Shown here: positions 1 through 9,600 of the stretch, piece by piece
Layout: each line of letters begins with the position of its first letter
Position numbering within the stretch: the stretch's first letter is position 1
Origin: Hydrocarboniclastica marina
Lineage (GTDB): Bacteria; Pseudomonadota; Gammaproteobacteria; Pseudomonadales; Oleiphilaceae
DNA length: 64,000 bases
NCBI RefSeq assembly: GCF_004851605.1
Contig: NZ_CP031093.1
Span: 2,108,001-2,172,000 of the forward strand
Direction of reading: 5' to 3'
Notes under the pieces: generated by a model
Database searches by the model: none
The model's input: the letters and a program-made list of their open reading frames with translations, nothing else
What the model was told of the DNA's origin: nothing
Position numbers and translations under genes: made by a program

Positions 1-262
1 CAGTCTTACCGACGCCGGTTGGTCCCAGGAACAGGTGAACCCCGAGGGGACGGTGCTCATCGCCGATATCTGCTTTAACCCGCACCAGCAGGGCTTCCAT
101 CGCGGCAAGTATCGGGTCCTGCCCCACAATCTGATCGCGCAGGACCTGCATCACCTGCTCCGGCTCGAACCGGAACCGGGAAACCCGAACCGCTTCCCCC
201 GGGGGCTGGCTGTTCTGGACGGAAGACCTTGTTGCGTCCAGGCGCTCGTTGATAAAGGGCAT
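1..262 (-). CDS. amiB: AmiB-like ClpB-type AAA ATPase, 5' part only
   Basis: Partial gene running off the left edge; 87 codons are visible from an ATG at 262. The protein starts MPFINERLDAT and leads through FEPEQVMQVLRDQIVGQDP into a Walker A motif (GPTGVGKT) next to LFLGP, the signature of the second AAA domain of ClpA/ClpB. There is no room for the Clp N-domain or the first AAA module, so it is a short single-module ATPase. It follows amiE on the same strand after a 48-nt gap. In P. aeruginosa amiE is followed by amiB, a ClpB-like ATPase of unclear role, which supports the name. Most of the gene is outside the window, so Walker B and arginine fingers cannot be checked. Confidence 0.75.
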   Translation of the reverse strand, partial: MPFINERLDATRSSVQNSQPPGEAVRVSRFRFEPEQVMQVLRDQIVGQDPILAAMEALLVRVKADIGDEHRPLGVHLFLGPTGVGKT

Positions 263-310
263 AACGAGTATCCCGTGGTCAGGGTGAGAGGACAGGACAC
301 CAGAACCGCG

Positions 311-1357
311 TTAAGCGCCCGCGCTTTTCTCTTTGCCCGCCACCGGCAGGCTACCCACCGGGCATTCTGCGACACCGGTGGTTCTGCGCGTCATGGCTTC
401 CACATCCGCTTGTGCCTTCTGTGCGTCCATCACCCAGGTCCGATAGAAATCAAAAGGACAGTCGGCCACGCCCTTGTCGCCGTCGCCCGAAGCCTGGATG
501 CCGCTGTAGCCCCGGTGCAGGAGCTTGAACAGGTGATTCTGGGACTGGTCATTTTTCCGCGCATCGCGAATCTGGCTGAGTGAAAGCTGGGCGTACTGAA
601 CCCCCATATCCTCCTCGCCACACTCCCCCAGTGTCCGCCCGTCGAACCCGATCAGGGCGGAATGCCCGAAATACGAATATACGCCGTCGAAGCCAGTCGC
701 ATTGGCGACCGCGACGTAGCAGTTGTTGGCCCATGCCATACACTTGGCCATCATGATCTGTTGCTCTTTGGCGGGATACATATAGCCCTGGCAACGGACA
801 ATCAGCTCCGCGCCTTTCATGGCACAATCGCGCCAGATCTCGGGGTAATTGCCGTCGTCACAGATAATCAGGCTGATCTTCATCCCCTTCGGGCCCTCGG
901 TGACATAAGTCGTATCACCGGGATACCAGCCTTCGACCGGGCACCAGGGAATGCACTTGCGGTATTTCTGGACGATACTCCCCTCGTTATTGATCAGAAC
1001 CAGCGTGTTATACGGCGCCTTGCCCGGGTGCGCCTCATGCTGCTCCCCGGTCAGAGAGAAGACACCCCAGGTATTCGCCTCCCTGCAGGCCTGGGAAAAT
1101 ATCTCCGTCTCATCCCCGGGAATACTGGCTGCGGTGGCCATCATCTCTTCGTTGTCATACATAATGCCCATGGTGCTGTATTCGGGGAACACCACCAGAT
1201 CCATGCCCGGAAGCCCTACCTTCATACCCTTGATCATCTCGGCTATATTACGGGCGTTATCGAGCACCTCTGCCCGCGTATGCAGCCGCGGCATTTTGTA
1301 ATTCACGACCGCCACACCGACGGTATCGTCACTACTTGAAATATCGCCATGTCTCAT
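311..1357 (-). CDS. amiE: Aliphatic amidase
   Basis: Hydrolyses short aliphatic amides (acetamide, propionamide) to the carboxylate and ammonia in the cytoplasm. The 348-residue protein is nearly collinear with P. aeruginosa AmiE (346 aa), starting [17 protein letters not shown]. The nitrilase-family triad is in place: Glu59 (VVFPEYS), Lys134 (QKYRKCIPW) and Cys166 ([15 protein letters not shown]). The close match argues for acetamide-type amidase rather than formamidase AmiF. A Shine-Dalgarno GGGGAGAAG precedes the ATG. It lies 74 nt after the last transporter gene and 48 nt before amiB, so it is the catabolic end of the amide-import operon. Only the C-terminal tail after [11 protein letters not shown] differs clearly from the Pseudomonas enzyme. 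Confidence 0.96.
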   Translation of the reverse strand: MRHGDISSSDDTVGVAVVNYKMPRLHTRAEVLDNARNIAEMIKGMKVGLPGMDLVVFPEYSTMGIMYDNEEMMATAASIPGDETEIFSQACREANTWGVFSLTGEQHEAHPGKAPYNTLVLINNEGSIVQKYRKCIPWCPVEGWYPGDTTYVTEGPKGMKISLIICDDGNYPEIWRDCAMKGAELIVRCQGYMYPAKEQQIMMAKCMAWANNCYVAVANATGFDGVYSYFGHSALIGFDGRTLGECGEEDMGVQYAQLSLSQIRDARKNDQSQNHLFKLLHRGYSGIQASGDGDKGVADCPFDFYRTWVMDAQKAQADVEAMTRRTTGVAECPVGSLPVAGKEKSAGA

Positions 1358-1431
1358 TTCGCTTCTCCCCGGAAACTCTTTGCGTACGGCAAGCCGTGCG
1401 AGGCTGCCCTTCGTATAAAACAGCCAGACCG

Positions 1432-2121
1432 TCAGACAGACAGATAGCTGGCAATTTTCTGCTGGTCGGCACCCTCACGGCTTTCCTGGTGCACGATGTC
1501 TCCCTTTTCGATCACCAGAATCCGGTCTGCGGTGTCCATAACGAAGCTCAACACCTGCTCGGACACCACTATCGACAACCCCCGCTGATCCCGAATGCGT
1601 CTTAGCGTTCGGGCAATGTCCTTGATGATGCTGGGCTGGATACCCTCAGTCGGTTCATCCAGCAGTAACACCTTGGGTCGGGTCGCAAGAGCCCGGGCAA
1701 TGGCCAATTGTTGCTGTTGGCCGCCGGAAAGGTTGCCTCCCCGTCGATGCTGCATTTCCTTCAGCACTGGAAACAGCTCGTACAGGTCTTCAGGAATTCG
1801 CTTCTCGCCGACCGCGGCAAGACCGGTTTCAATGTTTTCCTTCACGGTCAGGGTGGGGAAAATCATCCGGCCCTGGGGCACAAAGCCGATGCCAGAGCGA
1901 ACCCGCTGGAAGCTTTTCATGGCTGTAAGGTCGATACCGTTCAGGGAAACCTGGCCGCCCCTGGACGGTGTCATTCCGACCAGCGACCGCATCAATGTCG
2001 ACTTGCCCATACCGTTGCGGCCGACGACAGCTACGATCTCGTTATCGGCGACCTCCAGATTGAGGTCATTGATGATTGTGCTTTGGCCGTAGGCCACCGA
2101 GTGATGGGTAACATTCAGCAT
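1432..2121 (-). CDS. urtE: ABC transporter ATPase, UrtE/LivF type
   Basis: One of two cytoplasmic ATPases energising a urea/amide importer of the branched-chain amino acid (HAAT) class. The 229-aa protein has Walker A GRNGMGKS at about 34-41, Q-loop VPQGRMIFP near 81-89, signature LSGGQ at 131-135 and Walker [11 protein letters not shown] near 151-160. The GRNGMGKS loop and IQPSIIKDI after Walker B are typical of UrtE. It starts 2 nt after the stop of the upstream ATPase gene, so the two are probably translationally coupled. Because amiE follows directly, the cargo is more likely short-chain amides than, or in addition to, urea; that is inference from context. Confidence 0.9.
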   Translation of the reverse strand: MLNVTHHSVAYGQSTIINDLNLEVADNEIVAVVGRNGMGKSTLMRSLVGMTPSRGGQVSLNGIDLTAMKSFQRVRSGIGFVPQGRMIFPTLTVKENIETGLAAVGEKRIPEDLYELFPVLKEMQHRRGGNLSGGQQQQLAIARALATRPKVLLLDEPTEGIQPSIIKDIARTLRRIRDQRGLSIVVSEQVLSFVMDTADRILVIEKGDIVHQESREGADQQKIASYLSV

Positions 2122-2123
2122 GA

Positions 2124-2882
2124 TCAGTGCCCCAGATAGACTTCGACGACTTTCGGGTCAGCTTTAACGTGTTCAATTGACCCCTCGGAAATAACCTTGC
2201 CCTGGTGCATGACCGTCACACGGTCAGCAATGTTCTCCACAAACTGCATGTCATGCTCTATAACCAGAACGGTATGTCGGGTTGTAATGACCTTCAGCAG
2301 TTCAGCTGTCTTCTTGCGCTCCGCTACGGACATCCCGGCAACCGGCTCATCCAGCATCAGCAGTTCGGGTTTCTGAATAAGCAGCATGCCGATTTCCAGC
2401 CATTGCTTCTGGCCGTGGCTGAGCGAAGCGGCAGGCTCGTTAAGCATCTCCGACAGGAATATGGTTTCTGCTACTTCCTCAATGGCTTCCTCCACAGCGC
2501 TGTCCCGCTTGAACGCGAGCGCGCCCATGACGGTGTGCCCGCGTGGATACGAGACCTCAAGATTCTCGAATACGCTCAGGTCCTCAAACACCGAGGGATT
2601 CTGGAACTTGCGCCCCACCCCGGCGTGGACGATCTGATGTTCTCTCATTTTTGTGAGCTCCCGACCCTTGAACCTGATCGAACCGCCAGAGGCTCGGGTT
2701 TTCCCGCAGATAAGGTCCAGCACCGTGGTCTTGCCGGCCCCGTTCGGGCCGATGATCACGCGGATCTCATTCGGGTCCAGATAGAAGGAAAGATCGTCCA
2801 CGGCCTTGAAGCCATCGAAAGAGACGGTCAGCCCTTCGACTGCCAGCAAAAACTCATTGCTCTGGATTCGCTTTGCGTTCAT
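2124..2882 (-). CDS. urtD: ABC transporter ATPase, UrtD/LivG type
   Basis: Second ATPase of the importer (252 aa). Walker A GPNGAGKT at 45-52, signature LSHGQKQ at 154-160 (the His variant LSHGQKQWLEIGM is characteristic of UrtD), and Walker B LLMLDEP at 174-180 followed by VAGMS. The ATG shares its A with the end of the permease stop codon region (both coordinates meet at 2882), so translation is coupled to urtC. It belongs to the five-gene transporter set that precedes the amidase gene; sequence alone does not separate urea from amide specificity. Confidence 0.9.
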   Translation of the reverse strand: MNAKRIQSNEFLLAVEGLTVSFDGFKAVDDLSFYLDPNEIRVIIGPNGAGKTTVLDLICGKTRASGGSIRFKGRELTKMREHQIVHAGVGRKFQNPSVFEDLSVFENLEVSYPRGHTVMGALAFKRDSAVEEAIEEVAETIFLSEMLNEPAASLSHGQKQWLEIGMLLIQKPELLMLDEPVAGMSVAERKKTAELLKVITTRHTVLVIEHDMQFVENIADRVTVMHQGKVISEGSIEHVKADPKVVEVYLGH

Positions 2883-4075
2883 CAGGATTTCTCCGGGCTG
2901 AACCGATCGCTCAGCAGGTTCGCGTTTTTGTCGGTACCCGAAGCCTTGCCCACAGCTTGGCGCGACGCCGTCTTCTCAGTGGCCTTACGGCGGAGTAAAC
3001 GCTTTTCCAGCGGAATGACGTAGGTCGAGTAGAGCCCCGCGAGGCCATTGGGAAAGGCCAGCACGACGCCAATAAACAGCGCGCCCATCGCGAAAGGCCA
3101 GAGTTCCGGGAAAGATTCGGAGAAACCGCTTTTTGCGGCATTGACCAGCAGGGCGCCATACACGGCCCCCAGGATGGACAGCCGACCGCCCAGGGCACAG
3201 AAGATCACCATTTCGATGGAAGCAACAATGCCGATGAAGGAGGGCGACATGAATCCAACGAGGAGCGTGAACATGGCTCCGCCAACACCGGCAAAGGCCG
3301 CTGCCAGGCAGAATACAAATATCTTGAAAGAGGCGACGTTATAACCGGAGAAGCGCACCCGCGTTTCCTGGCCGTTCATCGCTACCAGGATGCGACCCAG
3401 CTTGCGCTTTTCTACAAGCCGCGCCACTAACAGGCACAGGAACAAAAGGCCGACGCATACGAAATACAGGATGGTTCTGGCCTCGTCGGTACGGATACTC
3501 CAGCCCATCAAGGTGCGAAGGTCCGTTATGCCGTTGACGCCGCCGGTATAGCCTTGCTGGCCGATGATCAGGATAGTCAGGATGGCCGCAATCGCCTGAG
3601 TGATGATGGCGAAATAGACACCGCCGACCCGGCGCGTGAACATCGCCAGGCCAATGATCATCGCGAGAATTACCGGGACGCCGACCACCGCCAGCACGGT
3701 GAACGAGAAGCTGTGGAATGGCTGCCAGAACCAGGGCAACTCGGTGAGCTGATTCCAATCCATAAAGTCTGGAATGCCCGGCGTGGACTGAATGGCGGTA
3801 GCCTCCGGGGTGGAGGCTTCCAGCTTCAGGAACATGGCCATGCAATAGCCACCCAGACCAAAGAACACGCCCTGCCCCAGACTGAGAATGCCGGCCTTAC
3901 CCCAACACATCACCAGACCCACCGCCACGAAGGCATAGGTCAGGTACTTGCCCACCATGTTGAGGCGAAAAGCGTCCAGGCTCAGGGGCAGAATCACCAG
4001 CAACAACAGGGCCAGCAGTAGATAATAGATACCCTCACGGGACTTGAACCAGTGCAGTACGGATGCTGATTTCAT
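2882..4075 (-). CDS. urtC: ABC transporter permease, UrtC/LivM type
   Basis: Inner-membrane permease (397 aa) with many hydrophobic helices, for example near residues 15-35, 45-65, 150-175 and 250-300, ending in a hydrophilic tail from about 360 on (TEKTASRQAVGKAS and beyond). The stretches CWGKAGILSLGQGVFFGLGGY, at the start, and GGVYFAIITQAIAAI belong to the BPD_transp_2 (LivM) family, and the length fits UrtC. It lies 9 nt downstream of urtB. The two permeases form the translocation channel. Confidence 0.9.
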   Translation of the reverse strand: MKSASVLHWFKSREGIYYLLLALLLLVILPLSLDAFRLNMVGKYLTYAFVAVGLVMCWGKAGILSLGQGVFFGLGGYCMAMFLKLEASTPEATAIQSTPGIPDFMDWNQLTELPWFWQPFHSFSFTVLAVVGVPVILAMIIGLAMFTRRVGGVYFAIITQAIAAILTILIIGQQGYTGGVNGITDLRTLMGWSIRTDEARTILYFVCVGLLFLCLLVARLVEKRKLGRILVAMNGQETRVRFSGYNVASFKIFVFCLAAAFAGVGGAMFTLLVGFMSPSFIGIVASIEMVIFCALGGRLSILGAVYGALLVNAAKSGFSESFPELWPFAMGALFIGVVLAFPNGLAGLYSTYVIPLEKRLLRRKATEKTASRQAVGKASGTDKNANLLSDRFSPEKS

Positions 4076-4084
4076 GCGGCGCTC

Positions 4085-5011
4085 CTATTTACGAACCTTC
4101 AGTGCCATCAGCCCTTCGGGGCGAAGCATCAGAATGCCTACAACCACCAGCAGGGTGAGTACCTTGGCCATGGACCCGCTAAGAAAGAATTCCATGGTGG
4201 ACTGAGCCTGGGAGATGGAAAATGCGGAGACAATGGTGCCAATAAGACTCTGGGCACCCCCGAAGACGACGACCAGAAAGGTATCGACGATGTAGGCCTG
4301 CCCGGACGATGGCCCGGTGGAGCCAATCATGGTGAAAGCGCTACCCGCTATCCCGGCGATGCCGCAGCCGAGCGCAAAGGTTGCGCGGTCGACCCCAGCG
4401 CTGTTGATGCCCACAGCCTCTGCCATGGGTCGGTTCTGAACGACTGCCCGGACTTTTCGACCCCACCCGGAGCGATACATCAGCAGATAGATCCCCAGTG
4501 CGATGGACAGCGCAATGACCATCACAATCAGGCCATTCAAAGGTAACTCCACCAGGTCAGTCACCTGGATCGAACCCATCATCCAGTCCGGCAGGGTCAC
4601 GCCTACTTCCCGAGCGCCGAATATGGAGCGGTAAGCCTGCTGCAGAATCAGACTCAGCCCCCAGGTTGCGAGCAGCGTATCCAGTGGTCGCCTGTACAGA
4701 TGCCGAACCATCGCCCACTCCACAAACGCGCCCAGCGCCGCACAAGCCAGAAAAGCGAAGATCATCGCAACGAAAAAGTAGCCCTCAAACAGGGCGGGCA
4801 GGTAGCTTTGAAATACGGACGACGTCAGGTAGGTGGTGTAAGCGCCCAGGATCATGAACTCCCCGTGGGCCATATTGATCACCCCCATCTGGCCGAAGAT
4901 GATCGCCAGGCCCAGCGCCATCAGTACAAAGACCGAGAACAGGGACAGGCCGGCAAAACCCTGCATGGCAAATATCGACATCAGCTCGCTGGAGCTATAA
5001 CCATCAAACAT
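4085..5011 (-). CDS. urtB: ABC transporter permease, UrtB/LivH type
   Basis: Inner-membrane permease (308 aa) partnering UrtC. Typical LivH/UrtB features are the early GLAIIFGQMGVINMAHGEF segment and the EAVGINSAGVDRATFALGCG coupling region. UrtB of urea transporters is often longer because of an extra N-terminal periplasmic domain; this one has the short form, as in amide-type transporters. An 84-nt gap with a strong hairpin (5060-5086) separates it from the binding-protein gene. Confidence 0.9.
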   Translation of the reverse strand: MFDGYSSSELMSIFAMQGFAGLSLFSVFVLMALGLAIIFGQMGVINMAHGEFMILGAYTTYLTSSVFQSYLPALFEGYFFVAMIFAFLACAALGAFVEWAMVRHLYRRPLDTLLATWGLSLILQQAYRSIFGAREVGVTLPDWMMGSIQVTDLVELPLNGLIVMVIALSIALGIYLLMYRSGWGRKVRAVVQNRPMAEAVGINSAGVDRATFALGCGIAGIAGSAFTMIGSTGPSSGQAYIVDTFLVVVFGGAQSLIGTIVSAFSISQAQSTMEFFLSGSMAKVLTLLVVVGILMLRPEGLMALKVRK

Positions 5012-5059
5012 GACCCTTTACTCCCCTTCAATGAACAACCTGTCTGGTAAACAGCTGAG

Positions 5060-5086
5060 CCGGGCCGGCCAAAGCGACCGACCCGG
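5060..5086 (-). terminator. Hairpin between binding-protein and permease genes
   Basis: On the minus strand CCGGGTCGG, a 9-nt loop and CCGGCCCGG form a 9-bp stem with one G-U pair. It lies 9 nt after the urtA stop codon and is not followed by a strong T-run. Such hairpins after a periplasmic binding-protein gene commonly act as partial terminators or 3'-end stabilisers, giving more binding protein than permease. The role here is inferred. Confidence 0.5.
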
Positions 5087-5095
5087 AGTTGCCTG

Positions 5096-6319
5096 TTACT
5101 GATAGCCTTCGGGGAATGGATCGGGTTCCATCAGCTCTGCAGTTTCGTGAACCACCTTGTACTGACCATCGGTTTGAGCAACGCCGATGCGGGTTTTGGA
5201 CCACAGGTGGTGGTTTTCGTGAACGCGCACATAACCTTCAGGTGCCTTGGTAAGTTCGATGCCGGGTGAAGCTTCCCGAATTTTGTCGATATCAAAAGAA
5301 CCGGCTTTTTCAACAGCTGCTTTCCACAGCCAGGGACCGAGGTAGGCCGCCTGGGTGACGTCACCGATCACCATGTCCTTGCCGTAGGCCTCCTTGAACG
5401 CAGCCACAAACTCTTCATTGTTCGGGTTTTCCAGGCTCTGGAAGTACTTCATGGATGCGTAGATGCCTTCCACGTTTTCGCCACCGATGCCGCGGATTTC
5501 GTCCTCAGTCACGGAGATCGTCAGCAGCAAGGGTTTTTCGTCGGTGAAATCAACGCCCGCAGCCTTCATCTGCTTGTAGAACGCGACATTTGAGCCGCCG
5601 ACTACTGAGGCAAAGATAACGTCTGGCTTGCGCAGCTTGATCTTGTTGATCACGGAGTTGAACTGAGTGTGGCCCAGCGGGTAGTACTCTTCCCCCACCA
5701 CTTTCAGGCTTTTTTTGTCGATGTGTTTACGGGCGATCTTATTGGAGGTCCGGGGCCAGATATAATCGGATCCCAGCAGGTAGAAAGTCTTCGCCCCCTT
5801 TTCCTTCACCGCCCAATCGATCCCCGCGAGTATCTGCTGGGTGGCTTCCTGCCCGGTGTAGATCACGTTGGGGGATTGCTCCAGCCCCTCGTAAAAGGTG
5901 GGGTAGTACAACATGCCGTTGTACTGCTCCATCACGGGCAGCACTGCCTTGCGCGAGGCCGATGTCCAACAGCCGAAAATGGCTGCTACGTTATCCTGAC
6001 GGAGCAGCTTCCGGGTTTTTTCAGCAAATGTCGGCCAATCGCTGGCCCCGTCTTCCTGCACAAATTCAATTTTGCGCCCCAGCACGCCGCCAGATTCATT
6101 GATCTGCTGGATCGCCAGTTTTTCCGCCTGCACAGAACCAATTTCGCTGATCGACATGGTCCCGGTGATGGAGTGCAGGATGCCCACGGTGACGGTGTCA
6201 TCAGTAACCGCCAGGCCCGTGGTATTCACCTCTTCCGTTGGCGGATTCGCTGCCTGTACGGTGCCTGCGAACACCATGGCCGTCGCCAGGCCAAGAAGGC
6301 TCTTATGTAGTTTGCCCAT
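5096..6319 (-). CDS. urtA: Periplasmic amide/urea-binding protein, UrtA type
   Basis: Substrate-binding protein (407 aa) of the importer. It has a cleavable signal peptide (MGKLHKSLLGLATAMVFAG then TVQA|ANPP) and a Peripla_BP_5 fold with VGILHSITGTMSISE, FGCWTSASRKAVLPV and LYYPTFYEGLEQSPNVIYTG, all typical of UrtA/FmdD/AmiC relatives. The signal peptide shows it is an exported receptor, not a cytoplasmic AmiC sensor. GAGGAAAG lies just ahead of the ATG. It is the first gene of the operon and faces the hybrid-kinase gene across a 298-bp divergent promoter region. The ligand could be urea or a short amide; amiE downstream favours amides. Confidence 0.9.
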   Translation of the reverse strand: MGKLHKSLLGLATAMVFAGTVQAANPPTEEVNTTGLAVTDDTVTVGILHSITGTMSISEIGSVQAEKLAIQQINESGGVLGRKIEFVQEDGASDWPTFAEKTRKLLRQDNVAAIFGCWTSASRKAVLPVMEQYNGMLYYPTFYEGLEQSPNVIYTGQEATQQILAGIDWAVKEKGAKTFYLLGSDYIWPRTSNKIARKHIDKKSLKVVGEEYYPLGHTQFNSVINKIKLRKPDVIFASVVGGSNVAFYKQMKAAGVDFTDEKPLLLTISVTEDEIRGIGGENVEGIYASMKYFQSLENPNNEEFVAAFKEAYGKDMVIGDVTQAAYLGPWLWKAAVEKAGSFDIDKIREASPGIELTKAPEGYVRVHENHHLWSKTRIGVAQTDGQYKVVHETAELMEPDPFPEGYQ

Positions 6320-6617
6320 GTTCTTTCCTCGAATGGATGAAAAGCGGGTGCTACCGATCTTTCAGATTTGCAGCGCCTACACAGCCATTCTCGGGAAGGA
6401 AGCGAAGAGAGCACATTCGACGAACACCTTAGCGAGCTACGTCAATTAACGCATACCGGTGCTCCGACAATACCGCTACAAACCGGTACGCCGAAGCCAT
6501 TGCCGAACAAGGCCACGGTAGGGATGGCATAGAGTTTGATAGATGTTGTTGCAATAGTGGCGTAGCGCATAAGAGTGCCCTTATTCGGTGCAGCAGCGAC
6601 CCCCAACAGGAGCACGA
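6320..6617. promoter_or_regulatory. Divergent promoter region of the amide operon and sensor kinase
   Basis: This 298-bp gene-free interval must hold promoters for both the importer/amidase operon (leftward) and the kinase/regulator pair (rightward). Two palindromic ACCGGT hexamers lie at 6455-6460 and 6482-6487, 27 bp apart, which could be part of an operator. A loose match to a sigma-54 promoter (TGGCAT, 4-5 nt, TTTGAT) lies at 6525-6540 on the plus strand but lacks the usual GC of the -12 element. No strong sigma-70 promoter stood out. Confidence 0.45.
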
Positions 6618-9600
6618 ATGGCGGCCAAACAGACCATCTTCCGGGTCCGCAGAAATTACAATCAGTGGGTGGCCAACCAGACCCTGGAGGATTACGCGCT
6701 GCGCTTTACGGCCAAGAGCGCCCGTAAGTGGTCGGCGGGGCGCGTAAGCCACACCGCACTGGGGGCAATTTCGTTTCTTGCGCTGGAAGCCATTGGTGGC
6801 TCAATAACCCTGCATTACGGCTTCACCAATGCGGTAGCGGCAACGATGGTGGTCAGCCTGCTTGTCTTTCTGATCGCTGTACCGGTCAGTTACTACGCGG
6901 CCCGCTACGGTGTTGACATCGACCTGCTCACCCGCGGTGCAGGGTTCGGCTACATCGGTTCGACTATCACCTCCCTGATCTACGCATCGTTTACCTTCAT
7001 CTTCTTCGCTATTGAAGCGGCAATCATGGCCATGGCGCTTGAGCTGTTGCTGGGGATTCCGCTGGTTGTGGGCTACCTGATCTGCGCCGTAGCGATCATT
7101 CCGCTGGTGACGCACGGCATCACGACCATCAGCCGGTTTCAGGTCTGGACGCAGCCGCTGTTCCTGGTCCTGCAAATCGCCCCCTTCGTTTTTATTCTCT
7201 ACAGCGACATTGCCACCGTTACCGACTGGACCCAGTTCCAGGGCGTTGCGCCCGAAGCGGACGGCCGCTTCGACCTGCTCCTTTTCGGTGCAGCCGCCGC
7301 GGTTGTGTTCTCTCTCATCGCACAAATCGGTGAACAGGTGGATTTCCTGCGTTTTATTCCTCAACCGACAACCGCCAGTGAACAACGACGCTGGTGGATT
7401 GCAGTCATGGCCGGAGGGCCAGGCTGGATTGTGATAGGGATGCTGAAAATTCTGGCGGGGTCTTTCCTCGTGGTGCTGGCGCTTCAAAATGGAATTGCCG
7501 CCACCGACGCCGTGGACCCGACCCATATGTATCTGGTCGCTTTCAACTACGTTACCGGGTCTCCAGCAGCATCTCTGGCCGTGGCGGGTGTGTTCGTCAT
7601 TCTTTGCCAGGTCAAAATAAACGTGACCAACGCCTATGCCGGCTCCATTGCCTGGTCCAATTTCTTCTCCCGCCTCACCCACAGCCACCCCGGCCGGGTA
7701 GTCTGGCTATTTTTCAATGTCGGCATAGCGCTGCTGGTGATGGAACTCGGGGTTTATCAGGCGCTTGAGGCAACGCTGGGATTCTATGGTGTAATCGCCA
7801 TAGCCTGGGTTGGAGCGCTGGTCGCCGACCTGATAATCAACAAGCCCCTCGGACTGAGCCCCGCACACATCGAATTCAAACGTGCGCACCTCTATGACAT
7901 CAACCCTGTTGGCGTGGGGGCCATGTTTATAGCCTCGGCCACCGGTCTCGCCTGCCACTCCGGGCTCATAGGAGAGATCGCTCAGGCGCTATCCCATTTC
8001 ATAACACTGGGCGTCGCGCTGGTGGCGGCCCCGCTCATCGCCTGGGCGACGCAAGGTCGTTACTATACCGCCCGGCCAGTCATCCCTATCGCGACCGATT
8101 GCTTGTTGCTACGTTGCTGTATCTGTGAACACAGTTTCGAGGCCGAGGACGTCACCACGTGCCCCGCCTATGAAGGCACGATCTGCTCGCTTTGCTGTTC
8201 CCTGGATGCGCGCTGTGGCGACCTCTGCAAACCGGGCGCCGGGTACCGTGAACAGCTGGCGGCCGCGCTGACTTTTGTTTTGCCCGACCGCCTGGTGACA
8301 TTGCTCCAGTCACGCCTGGGGCACTTTTTATCGCTTATATTGCTGATAAACGGTATCACCGGTTCGCTTCTCTCCTTTATCTACTTCAATACACTGACCC
8401 AATCCGACGCGGAAGCGTCGCTGATGTCATCAACCCTCTGGCAGGTATTTTTTATCCTGCTGATCGTCACCGGCGTGATCTGCTGGCTGTTCGTACTCGC
8501 CCACGAAAGCCGCGTTGTGGCTGAGGAAGAATCGCTGCGCCAGAATCGGCTGCTCGCCGATGAAGTCCGGGCGCATGAGCGCACTGATAAAGCACTGCAG
8601 GCAGCGAAGGAGCAGGCCGAAGCGGCAAACGGCGCAAAGAGCCGTTACCTTACGGGGATCAGCCATGAACTGCGCTCTCCCCTCAATGCCATTCTGGGGT
8701 ACGCACAGCTTCTGGAGAACGACCCGCTGATACCGGCGGCACGCAAAGAGGCACTGGGTGTCATTCGGCGCAGTGGTGATTACCTGGCCGACCTGATTGA
8801 GGGTCTCCTGGATATTTCCAAAATCGAAGCGGGGCGGTTGGATTTGCACCGCGACCAGGTGCGAATCGGCCTGCTGATGGAACAGCTGGTCACCATGTTC
8901 AAGCTCCAGGCGGCAGAGAAGTCTCTGAAATTCGAGTATAGCTGCCCCTACCCGTTGCCCGAGATGGTCACCACGGATGAAAAACGACTGCGCCAGATAC
9001 TTATCAACCTGCTATCCAACGCCATCAAATATACCGACCGTGGCTCAGTTGCCCTGAACCTTCGCTACCGGAGCCAAGTGGCAGAGTTCACTGTTATCGA
9101 CACCGGTGAAGGAATCGCCGAGGAGAACATGGAGCGAATATTCAGGCCGTTCGAGCGCATCCGGACGCCGGGCCAGAGCAGAACCGGAACAGGACTGGGT
9201 TTGACGATTACACGCCTGCTTACGGAAATTATGGGCGGTGATATCAGTGTTGAAAGCGAACCTGGGAAAGGCAGTGTTTTTCGGGTGAGCCTTATGCTGT
9301 CGAGCATCCACAACCTCAATCCGCGCTCGGTATCTGAGCCGTCCCGAACCATCTACGGCTACCACGGCACCCGACGTAAACTTCTGGTCGTGGATGACGA
9401 CGACTCCCATCGACAACTGATTCGCGCCATGCTGTCACCGCTGGGATTCGAGATTTGCGAACTGAACAATGCCTTACAGGTGGCCGAGCTACTCGATAAA
9501 GAGCTTCCGGACCTGTTACTTCTCGATGTCTCAATGCCTGGACTGAATGGCTGGCAGGTTCTGTCGGACATCCGGCACGATAACGCTACGCTGCCGGTTA

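Noticed and set aside
6525-6540. Sigma-54-like promoter TGGCAT-TTTGAT ahead of the kinase gene
   Set aside because: Lacks the near-invariant GC of the -12 element; kept only as a weak remark in the promoter-region entry.
6801-7688. 295-codon minus-strand frame
   Set aside because: Antisense to the permease part of the kinase; hydrophilic, no ribosome-binding site and no family resemblance.
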